A stretch of DNA of 64,000 nt from contig NZ_UGNW01000001.1 in the NCBI RefSeq assembly GCF_900452515.1, positions 1,612,001 to 1,676,000 on the forward strand, written 5' to 3'. The notes under the pieces were generated by a model, which saw only the letters and a list, made by a program, of their open reading frames with translations, was not told where the DNA came from and did no database searches. The stretch is from Legionella birminghamensis. GTDB taxonomy: Bacteria; Pseudomonadota; Gammaproteobacteria; Legionellales; Legionellaceae. The number at the start of each line of letters is the position of its first letter. Within the stretch, counting starts at the first letter, position 1. Of the stretch, positions 57,801-64,000 are shown in pieces. Made by a program: the position numbers and the translations under genes.

Positions 57801-58851
57801 CTGTCTGGCTCCATCAGAAATTAAGGAGGCCTTCGAGCTGTTGAAAAATATCATTCCTAAACATATCAAGTCAGCAAGAGACCTTGTTTCGATTGGCCGC
57901 TATCTGACAAAACAACAGCTAAGTAGAATAAGATCAAGAATCAAATTTGAAACGAACGAGCATTCGCTTTTAGTGACATTAGCGGAACTTAACCGGCTGG
58001 ATGTTGATGAGCGTGCAGCAACACTGGCAAGTATTTTCGACTTCCTTCCCCGGCTAATTTACTCACTCCAAGATCTTTCTGATCTCAGAGAGTATTTAAG
58101 TGCAGGCCAATACTGTGAATTATTTTTAATGTGTTTTGATAAGCTCACAGCTGTTCAGAATTCTAATGGTATTAACCGCAGAACCCCTGCCTTATCAAGC
58201 GCAAGCGATTATTTGCAGCTGCTTCAGTCATTGAAGTTCGAACAGGCTTGTGCAATTTATTCCTTAATAGTCAGTAAACTTCCCGAGCACTTTGCCAGAC
58301 ACATTTTTCTTCTCCAGCTTGAAACGTTTAATGAATCTCCTGAGAAGTTTATTGGTTTTTGCAATAATGCGCATTTCCAGCTGTCCACCTGGATCCGCTC
58401 AATACCAGACCTTATCTTCTTTATGGAGAAAGGTATATTCCTTAATACTGAATTACTTCTCAAAGCGGCCCGGCCCATCCTGCAAGCAATTAATCCCTCT
58501 GCCAGCGATATTGAAAAGCTAAAACAACATTTATCTGAATTTGAATTCAAGGAAGTAATTGCCTGTTTTCCAGAGAAACCTGCGGATGAGGAAAATCGAA
58601 TGCAAACCGATTCGCCTGGGCGTAATCGGAATGCTTTTTTTGGGCTTAAGCGGAAAAATGACGCTGTTTGCCCGACAACTAACAAACGGCCGCGCCTAGA
58701 AGATAAGGAACATAACCTTGAGAAAGAAAGCGAGTCCACAATTTCATCGGACTTATTAAATTTTGAAATGGATGAGGCACTCGATGACTGGTTGTTGGGT
58801 GAAACCACGACTGAGGGCACTATAGAGCTGGAAACAGGATTTGTAATGTAA
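54823..58851 (+). CDS. 1342-residue helical-repeat protein with candidate nuclear localisation signal; putative secreted effector
   Basis: A large soluble protein with no signal peptide, membrane helix or recognised enzyme domain. From about residue 480 to 1250 it repeats a degenerate unit of some 50 residues, such as LLFYISPEQRNIVNRY followed by LPWQQLFTKLDDF, or LVSIGRYLTKQQLSRIRSRI; the pattern (L..L...Q....I....LP.LI.....L) recalls helical repeats in some Legionella and Coxiella effectors. Residues 1276-1291 form KRK-(9)-KRPR, a bipartite nuclear localisation pattern. The last 50 residues are rich in Glu, Asp, Ser and Thr, as in many Dot/Icm substrates. The role as an effector is inference. 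ATG 54823 follows AGAAG. Confidence 0.75.
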   Translation: MTKDIRAFLRKTQTSLTNLLKELDSTGPVQAMPEKTIQAYVKHCRKVFSELPSANLAEALEKALKANWDLIKGSLLSYTALPYHPVTKIWTKAAQLVALSKPVSSKPANPLLYLIPDLQCVESIHFSFPDLEPVYNASTGQWEMDLLKILSTHIQNDAGTHLIPVGSIFILGEEGGAGFPPIFNPYVNDDTERSLDRLNEKETLRLFHYSLDTQIIYESKQQYDAMAVNNNDLLGKLTFLRQKMKENSANGRGSELVAGDFFDKHLMDFIAWYNAIEDHSDEPYQIKQFIQTLRDFSAPVLNPFNKVLITKTLQRVAELPSEDNQFFKEYFEPLKTIEAMDNPNQQQLEEAREIIYKLLSQLGIITSLTHKPLERAIPQALVDKASKLKRYAFRKDNRENPATCLNILGSKLDKLLVTYRDVLANIRTSANRQESLTEEAIKIYRSAKETFKKKLDTKEPLNGHDKLPLTHHVLKKLQVRISFNRPQDLVVLENLSPDEIIEIFRNPLLVDALLHQNNRDQLILFALTTSTEKLIALLTSLSQSLLKSSKKHWGHLIPLIVHLTEALEVEQCQTIYDPLKHYLARLCIDKTSQFERNLIDQISSAKQGVLWGSIIDELLRLTTTAESFCKVYGILSLSNNEKMKFFFNQMRERLPALMRTVTSRTLVFEKLSDNHRQLIFPNGLADQSDNIRTLNQFMSVYDHLHFHQQVNLFKHHKNTIPGWINSSIHLLQLFRILNPAEFDELILEIQIDKLPKKATVSEVRSALEGKYEGRIPGRYIDLLITLTDLSAVSSFRDLKNLIEPMHLMQIRSDEQDRQFLMKAQQHIRNVFNSIEPRLDTFSCYSTYDMAQVLKAVNIEQRNVIFDRKLLPNLNTLIQNTNDWNNLLFYISPEQRNIVNRYVFNNLPWQQLFTKLDDFIRAPFPVLESEQIGDILSSCKEVLQRNIKSFGSLTTFLRKLRCPKEDNKLVFDMFKGRFKSWVGKSADTISTLLSCLAPSEIKEAFELLKNIIPKHIKSARDLVSIGRYLTKQQLSRIRSRIKFETNEHSLLVTLAELNRLDVDERAATLASIFDFLPRLIYSLQDLSDLREYLSAGQYCELFLMCFDKLTAVQNSNGINRRTPALSSASDYLQLLQSLKFEQACAIYSLIVSKLPEHFARHIFLLQLETFNESPEKFIGFCNNAHFQLSTWIRSIPDLIFFMEKGIFLNTELLLKAARPILQAINPSASDIEKLKQHLSEFEFKEVIACFPEKPADEENRMQTDSPGRNRNAFFGLKRKNDAVCPTTNKRPRLEDKEHNLEKESESTISSDLLNFEMDEALDDWLLGETTTEGTIELETGFVM

Positions 58852-58899
58852 ACCGGACAGTTGTTGAAAGAAGAGTGGATGCTCAACTCTCAGCCACTT

Positions 58900-58933
58900 A
58901 CTAAGTCTGATTATTTTGATAATCAGACTTAGT
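58900..58933 (+). terminator. palindrome downstream of the 1342-residue gene
   Basis: Perfect 14-base inverted repeat ACTAAGTCTGATTA / TAATCAGACTTAGT separated by six bases. No U-tract. The right half recurs alone at 61150-61163. Confidence 0.5.
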
Positions 58934-58966
58934 GATCTTGGAAGTTAGTGGGATTTCTTAACTATC

Positions 58967-59226
58967 GAACCCCGCCGCTGCGACCCACAGGTACCTACAC
59001 AAATGTGTAAAGCAACAAAGTATTTTTTAAGTCGAATCCCCGCGGCAGCGACCGCGGGGCCCATGCCTGGTGGCCGAACATGCTCTTCGGATGAATTCAA
59101 ATGTTGCCGAAAAAAGCAATTAAAAGCAGTTAGAAACAAGTCTTTAAATATTATCCTTAATTAGTTAAACCGATATTCTAAATAGGCTTCGTGTAGGCCC
59201 CGCGGTCGATGCTGCGGGGATTTGGA
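58967..59226. repeat. GC-armed repeat element, copy 6
   Basis: Occupies part of the 621-base gap between convergent genes. A degenerate arm unit (58967-58987) is followed by AGGTACCTACACA, similar to the end of the element at 36265. The complete left hairpin is at 59035-59061, the core at 59062-59196 matches copy 3 (AAAAAAGCAATTAAAAG, AATAGGCTTCGTGTA), and a single right arm lies at 59197-59224. Confidence 0.83.
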
Positions 59227-59263
59227 ATGGGAAAACCTCGTGAGGAACTTTAAATCCGCAGGG

Positions 59264-59461
59264 CTAAGGAAGTTTCAAGAAAAAGAAGATGTCGGATTGA
59301 AATCCAAATTTAGACATAACAAAAACCGACTCCCAAGCACAATTATTAGGATGTGTACTATCAAAAACTTTTTCCCATTCTTTTTGCTTATGGGTAATTG
59401 AGCCGATAATTTGATCCCATTGTGCTTTGGAGTGACCAGTTATTCTATTTAAACCATGTAA
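59264..59461 (-). pseudogene. orphan C-terminal fragment with no start codon
   Basis: An open frame of 65 residues, bounded upstream by a stop and lacking a usable start, ends at TAG 59264-59266. The composition is protein-like: ITGHSKAQWDQIIGSITHKQ, then WEKVFDSTHPNNCAWESVFV. It lies 11 bases past the end of the 413-residue gene in another frame, so it may be that gene's former continuation or a relic of a different gene. No family recognised. Confidence 0.4.
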
Positions 59462-59472
59462 TTAGGAGTTTA

Positions 59473-60714
59473 TTAATTAAATTCTTTTCTATTGTCCCTC
59501 TCCATTTCGCTATCCACTTTTATGGCTGATTTTGCATGATAAAAACCCAAATGACCTAAAAAAGTCACCGGAAGTAATCGTTGCATATTTAGTGCTGTGT
59601 AAAGTTCGGATTGTTTATCGTTTAAAATCGATGCCAAATCGTCCCCCTTTCCAATATTTAATACCGCGCTAATTATTAACTGAATTTTTTCGCTGCTATT
59701 ATACCAGTAAGGGTTCCAACTATTTCGATGCTCAGCTAAGCGGTCAATCAGGTTTATAACCATATGGCCTATTTTTCCCTGATTATTTAATATTGTAATT
59801 GCTTTATCATAATCACTTAGCTCTGCTTCCTTTGGAGTAAACACTAATTCTGAAGTGTTTAGCCGTCTTGAGAGTTGCTCTTTAATATGCATATAGAAGT
59901 CATTGATTCCGGCATCAATAAAGGGAAAATTATCAGCTAATTCATTGTATAGTTTCGGGGACAGTTTGAGCATATTAGGTAGCGGTATAGACGATGCCTG
60001 TTCAAATAATTTATTGAACTCTTGGATTAAGGGTGCGTTATCTGCAAATTCTCCATCTTTCTGTTCAGGAAGTTTCCCTAATTTATTTCCAAATTTAATA
60101 ATAATTGCTATATGGCCTAAAAAATTAGAAACAATGTCGAAAGCCTCTTTTGCATTAACAGTTCGATCTCCAACCTTCATTGTTAGAGGAAGTTTTTTTT
60201 GTTCGTTTTTCGCCTGCTCGTAGTTGACGAACTCTGTAAGCAATTCGTTCAATAGAGGCATTAATTTTTTGGCATAAAAATCCTCATAAGAAACTGCAGC
60301 TGTTACATATTCATGTATTTTTGAAAACTCAAGGACTCGTTCTATCGACATATTAGTAGTGTAGGACTCAAAGCCTGATAGTATTTCCTGCTGTTGCGAC
60401 GGAGTTAAATCGCCATCGAAATGATTTAACAACGATTCCAGATTCGATGGAGTAGCTAAACCTGGCAATATAAAATGAAAGTGTTCATGCTTGCTCTTGC
60501 TAAACAACCAGGAAAGATGCTTATTACGTTTGTTGTGCGCATAATCATGCATCGCACCCTCACCCACGGCGAGGGTGGGATAGATTACGCCCAGACGATT
60601 ATAGCGCTCATTGAACTTATCCAGTTCGTCAGAGGGCACGTAGACTGTAATAAACCGGCCATTAATTTTAATTTTTTTAATGAGTGAATTTTCAGGAAAT
60701 CTTTTTATAAACAT
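59473..60714 (-). CDS. hypothetical 413-residue protein, effector-like
   Basis: A soluble protein without signal peptide or membrane helix, mostly helical after residue 90. The N-terminus (KKIKINGRFITVYVPSDELD) predicts strands. Asp/His-containing stretches such as GAMHDYAHNKRNKHLSWL and HEHFHFILPG are notable, but no catalytic family is recognised. ATG 60714 has GGAG eight bases upstream, and a TATAAT on the minus strand (60741-60746) could be its -10. It is in the same accessory stretch as the 1342-residue protein. Confidence 0.65.
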   Translation of the reverse strand: MFIKRFPENSLIKKIKINGRFITVYVPSDELDKFNERYNRLGVIYPTLAVGEGAMHDYAHNKRNKHLSWLFSKSKHEHFHFILPGLATPSNLESLLNHFDGDLTPSQQQEILSGFESYTTNMSIERVLEFSKIHEYVTAAVSYEDFYAKKLMPLLNELLTEFVNYEQAKNEQKKLPLTMKVGDRTVNAKEAFDIVSNFLGHIAIIIKFGNKLGKLPEQKDGEFADNAPLIQEFNKLFEQASSIPLPNMLKLSPKLYNELADNFPFIDAGINDFYMHIKEQLSRRLNTSELVFTPKEAELSDYDKAITILNNQGKIGHMVINLIDRLAEHRNSWNPYWYNSSEKIQLIISAVLNIGKGDDLASILNDKQSELYTALNMQRLLPVTFLGHLGFYHAKSAIKVDSEMERDNRKEFN

Positions 60715-60740
60715 ATCAGCTGCTCCATAATAAGTGGTTT

Positions 60741-60746
60741 ATTATA
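60741..60746 (-). promoter_or_regulatory. -10 box of the 413-residue gene
   Basis: ATTATA on the plus strand is TATAAT on the minus strand, 27 bases before ATG 60714. No convincing -35. Confidence 0.35.
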
Positions 60747-60777
60747 ACATAGTCTGTTCAATATGTAATCAGTTGAG

Positions 60778-61108
60778 CGGTTTGGCTGAAGATTATCCTT
60801 CATACGGAATCAGATGATGTTTGATAAATTAAGACAAGAAGGTTTTGCATGGAATCATAAACGCGCGGATAAAACCGAAAAAGCGGTTAATCAGGGAAAA
60901 GTCTGAGGCACTGGCTCAGCCCACTGCAATCAACGAATGTTGGTCTATGGATTTCATGCATGATCAACTAGACAATGGTCGCTCTTTTCGATTATTCAAT
61001 GTCCTTGATGATTTCAATCGAGAAGGCCTTGCTATCGAAGTGGATTTTTCTTTGCCGGCAGAGCGCGTAATAAGAACACTGATTAATTATTGCATCATAA
61101 AACGATGA
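60778..61108 (+). pseudogene. decayed IS3-family transposase (orfB) fragment
   Basis: Three frames in succession match an IS3-family OrfB: AEDYPSYGIR (60785 on), [17 protein letters not shown] (60814 on), then [31 protein letters not shown], and [18 protein letters not shown] up to 61108. The order is correct but interrupted by frameshifts and by loss of about 12 residues after WNHKR. The first catalytic Asp (WSMDF) and second (LDDFNRE) are present; the third domain with the Glu is gone. No inverted repeats are seen. An old, inactive remnant. Confidence 0.8.
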
Positions 61109-61149
61109 CTACATTGAATACACTAATCCATTAGTACCTTTAATCTATA

Positions 61150-61205
61150 TAATCAGACTTAGTGTTCCCCGTCGGAATTCCCGCGGCACTGACCGCGGGA
61201 CCCGC
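61150..61205. repeat. half-palindrome plus solitary GC-arm (copy 7)
   Basis: TAATCAGACTTAGT (61150-61163) repeats the right half of the palindrome at 58920. It is followed by one GC-arm hairpin, CCCGCGGCACTGACCGCGGG (61180-61199), with no core or partner arm. Confidence 0.7.
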
Positions 61206-61258
61206 TACTAGAGCATCGTAGCGATGGCGAATAATTTACACTTGTATCGTAAAGAATC

Positions 61259-61798
61259 CTACATCCGCAAAGCTGAGGAAGTTTCGAGAGTATGTTCTAA
61301 CTCGTCATCATGATTAGTGAAGTTCAATTTTTTAAGGTTACGGTTCATTCGTTCATTGCTTAGTTCTCCGACAATATTAGCCAAACTCACTTTATCGCTC
61401 ATTATTGTTTTGGCAAGATCAAGCACAGCCTGGCCTTTTTCTTCGTTCTGCTTAAGAAGCCGGTCTAGATACTGCGCATCTTTAAAGTGGCCAGCTGCAA
61501 ATAACTCCGTATAGGCCAAAAGCGTTTGCTGTTGCGTTACTAATTCCTGTGTCAGTTTCTCTAACTTAGCCGGCTGGTTTACTATATCACCTGTAAGCTG
61601 ATATATTTTTTCAATCTGGGCCTCAATCTCCCGTCTAACAGAGTCCTCGCAACCTTCAGCAATATCACACGCAGTAAGGGCTAAAGCCAGACTTTTCTTC
61701 AGCTCTTCCATAGAAGGTTTTGTATCTGTATTACGGTAACTCTCTAATGAATGGACATTTTTTTTCATTGCATTAAAGAAACTGACGGGATTTTTCAT
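61259..61798 (-). CDS. hypothetical coiled-coil protein
   Basis: A 179-residue soluble helical protein. Heptad-like stretches lie at about residues 60-125 (REIEAQIEKIYQLTGDIV, LEKLTQELVTQQQTLL). No domain recognised. ATG 61798 has TTAGGA about eight bases upstream. Its 3' end shares about 26 bases with sequence at 59253-59280, near the end of the orphan fragment there. It could be an effector or a structural protein; nothing decides. Confidence 0.55.
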   Translation of the reverse strand: MKNPVSFFNAMKKNVHSLESYRNTDTKPSMEELKKSLALALTACDIAEGCEDSVRREIEAQIEKIYQLTGDIVNQPAKLEKLTQELVTQQQTLLAYTELFAAGHFKDAQYLDRLLKQNEEKGQAVLDLAKTIMSDKVSLANIVGELSNERMNRNLKKLNFTNHDDELEHTLETSSALRM

Positions 61799-62385
61799 AG
61801 TGTGATCCTAAATAAATTGATAAAACCAGGCCTCAATGACCCTTAATTGCCTATTGTATTCATATTTTAATCACCCGGCAATCCATTCATACGCATGGTT
61901 GTAAAACATGACCTACGTATTGAAGAATCACAAAACGAAATCACTAATGCCATTAATTTAGGACGCTAATCATATTTGTCTGGGTATTGATGAGCAAGAT
62001 GCCCGGACTCTTTGTCAAACAGGTGGACACTCCCTGCCCCTTTATCTTTCGACCAGCTTCCTAAAAATTCCCAAGATCCAGTTCTTATATAGTGCTAATA
62101 TATGGCAAGCGAGATCAAGAGTCTTCACCCGAGATAAATAAGAATGAGCCGAAGAAAAAATCAGCCTGTAATTAAGGTCACTAAAAGAGATCCTAATAAT
62201 CCTTAAGGCGGATCCTCATCGTCACCCAAAAGTCGAACCAGGCAGAAAAACTGGAGCTTCATCATCGTGGCCCCCCAATCATGCTAGTCACACTCCAAGT
62301 TACCACCTGCTTTAAAAGTTCAACAGGAATAGCAGCTTGAATGAACTAGTGCTCTGTAGTTATGTTATGAGCGCAGCCCTGTTAT
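61799..62385. other. 587-base gap without an intact gene
   Basis: No complete gene is supported. On the minus strand, 61985-62065 translates as SWSKDKGAGSVHLFDKESGH up to a stop, a gene-like remnant without a start; the underlying DNA (62012-62065) resembles the right edge of the window. On the plus strand a frame from ATG 62144 (MSRRKNQPVIKVTKRDPNNP) stops after 20 codons, but a +1 shift opens a further 33 codons, which looks like a broken small gene. Confidence 0.45.
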
Positions 62386-63625
62386 TTATTGCAAGCCTAA
62401 ATTGGTTACGACGTCTTCTATGACTTTTTTATCCGTTCCTTGAAAAGCCTTATAGGTTTCATTTGATAATCGACTTTCAAAAAAGCACACTTTCCGGCGT
62501 AATTTTTCAGCCCTTGAACGCCGCTCCGAAAGGGTTTGTACCGCTTCACCTTCAGTGGGCTTAGTTAAAGCATCAGCGAGTGAATCTATAGCTTTTGATA
62601 ACGATGTTTTTGCTTTTAATAATTTTGTTTCTTTTTTAGGATTACTTTCATGACTCACATAATCCTTAAAACTAGTCACCAATCGCAAGCGAGTGGCGTA
62701 ATGGCTCGTTTTATATTGTTGAGTTCCGCAAGCTTGCTTCAATTCATCGTGCAAAAAAGGCTCTGCATCTTTTTAATGTTTCTTTAAACTTATGTAAAAA
62801 TAATTCGCTGGTCAATAAGCGTGTATCAATAATAATTTTTCTAAAAGGCCCCCGATTTTCATTGCCAACTGTCACAAAAGCATCCGAGCTTACCAATCGG
62901 GCCAATGGACCAAATGCATTATTATCTATAGGGGGAAACTCGCTAGTTATCGACTCTACTAGTTGCTTTGCTTCATTTTTTGATATATTTAAATAAAAAT
63001 ATGTCTCTAAAAGGTAGCCGAAATTATGAGCGCCCCGGTCAAAATGAGACTTAGTTAATTTTGCTTTGCTTTGAAACATGTTTAATAAAACCATTCCCAC
63101 TATATCGCACTTGAATTTATCCAAACCAAATTCTGACAGTATTTGGTCCAGTTTAAATTTAAAGTCCCGGTAGAAATCAGTTTGATTAGTATGGCATCTA
63201 TAAGCAAATGCTGCGCGTGGCTCTTGCATTAACTCTGCTATTTTTTCATAAATTTTATCTTTGTGCTCAGCAATTAACTGCAATGGAATTTTAATGTAGT
63301 AATAACCATAATAATTGCTGAAAATGCCTGTGATGGTTTCTACATTAAAATATCTTTTTAAAGCCGCTACATACTGAGAGCCTATCTCTTTGGTTAGTGC
63401 AATACGAATACATACATGTTCGGGCAATAATTTTTTTCTTCGTTGATAATTATGCTCTTCTACCACACTCTCCACATAACTATCGTGATGTAATTCGGGT
63501 TTAAATTCAGGTGATTCTGCTAATTTAAATAAAGCATGTTCAAAAACATGTCCTGTATCTAAGCGGATAGAATAAGTGGTAGATAAATACTGATTAAATT
63601 CTTTAAAAAACTCATTGTAATTCAT
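62386..63625 (-). pseudogene. hypothetical protein gene split by a frameshift in an A-run
   Basis: Two minus-strand frames, 63625-62744 (293 residues) and 62754-62386 (122 residues), read as one protein if one base is removed from the five-A run at 62770-62774 (T-run on the plus strand): FKETLK then joins DAEPFLHDELKQACG. The joined product would be about 412 residues, soluble and mostly helical with no recognised domain. The first part starts MNYNEFFKEFNQYLS from ATG 63625 with GAGG upstream. A homopolymer site could be phase variable, a recent mutation or a sequencing error. Confidence 0.65.
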
Positions 63626-64000
63626 TATTGCTTCCTCGATAAACTAATAAATGCGTACTCAAGTCGTGGCAGTCCGTTTTAACTTGTTGCATTCAACATT
63701 TCATCATCCATACAAATGTTCCCTTCTCTCGAAAATAATAGGATATTCAATGTCACCGCTCGGTTGAATTATATTAATATTCTGGTTTGCCCACCAGAGG
63801 CTCTTCATCCACACAATGGCTTCATCAAAAAATCCAACTCTCACTTTATTATGTTTGCCTGTTTTTTTAATTCTTTCTGGACGATAAATGCGTTTATCAA
63901 TTCCAGTCCGGTGAAGTTATCAGCCAGTATCGCGGTGTATTTCGCTGACGTTCTATCAAACAGGTGGCACTCCCCTGCTCCGTTTCGACTCACTTCCTAA
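63626..64000. other. right-edge gap with mobile-element-like sequence
   Basis: No start-to-stop gene is convincing. On the minus strand a frame ending at TGA 63841-63843 reads RNGAGECHLFDRTSAKYTAI and onward for about 50 codons after an upstream TAG. Its DNA at 63953-64000 matches the remnant at 62012-62065 (AAACAGGTGG, TCGA, CTTCCTAA). The frame on the plus strand from 63716 is probably its shadow. Confidence 0.4.

Noticed and set aside
63716-64000. Plus-strand frame at the right edge as a gene
   Set aside because: It runs opposite a better minus-strand frame, has an unlikely composition and no ribosome site.

Overview
The window looks like chromosomal DNA from a member of the Legionellaceae (Gammaproteobacteria). 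The evidence is the gamma-type core gene order rlmN-pilW-rodZ-hisS-yfgM-bamB-der, an LssB/LssD-type type I secretion pair, a phasin, a mevalonate-pathway gene pair (type 2 IPP isomerase and class II HMG-CoA reductase), a moderate to low GC content, and several large effector-like proteins with no recognisable enzyme domain. The species cannot be named from sequence reading alone. I found no rRNA, tRNA, CRISPR array, prophage or plasmid gene.

Layout. 0-9 kb: a POT-family peptide transporter cut by the left edge, a frameshifted MetX-like hydrolase, histidine utilisation (hutU-hutH), rnhA, dnaQ, ppsR and a NUDIX hydrolase. 9-16 kb: two small unknown proteins, the type IV pilus operon pilB-pilC-pilD on the minus strand, a methyltransferase, a DUF1820 protein and hpt. 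16-21.5 kb: a type I secretion ABC transporter and adaptor, a Bcr/CflA-type exporter and kdsC. 21.7-31.9 kb: a flavin and isoprenoid neighbourhood with a standalone riboflavin kinase, ubiX, an aldehyde dehydrogenase, ribD-ribE-ribBA-ribH-ribH, fni-mvaA and a TIGR02444 protein. 32-38.5 kb: fadD, minC-lpxH, an unknown protein with a possible leader peptide, miaE, an unknown helical protein and ndk. 38.7-46 kb: the core gene block listed above. 46-54.7 kb: phasin, small proteins, a PaaI thioesterase, an outer-membrane barrel, a secreted protein, queF, a GAF-HD-GYP regulator, a CaCA antiporter and a LysE exporter. 54.8-64 kb: an accessory region with a 1342-residue repeat protein, unknown effector-like genes, a decayed IS3 transposase, a frameshifted gene and repeat debris.

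How the genes work together. Riboflavin made by the rib operon becomes FMN through a riboflavin kinase. FMN is the substrate of UbiX, which prenylates it with a dimethylallyl donor, and is the cofactor of the type 2 IPP isomerase encoded just downstream with HMG-CoA reductase. The MEP-pathway gene ispG, which sits between rodZ and hisS in Escherichia coli, is absent from that slot here, which fits mevalonate-based isoprenoid synthesis.

The most unusual DNA feature is a family of intergenic elements. Each has GC-rich arms built on the hairpin CCCCGCGG...CCGCGGGG, usually around an AT-rich core of about 100-135 bp. Seven loci occur in this window, and in several the arms are tandemly amplified with locus-specific spacers. 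The most interesting protein is the 1342-residue repeat protein, which carries a candidate bipartite nuclear localisation signal and an acidic C-terminus.
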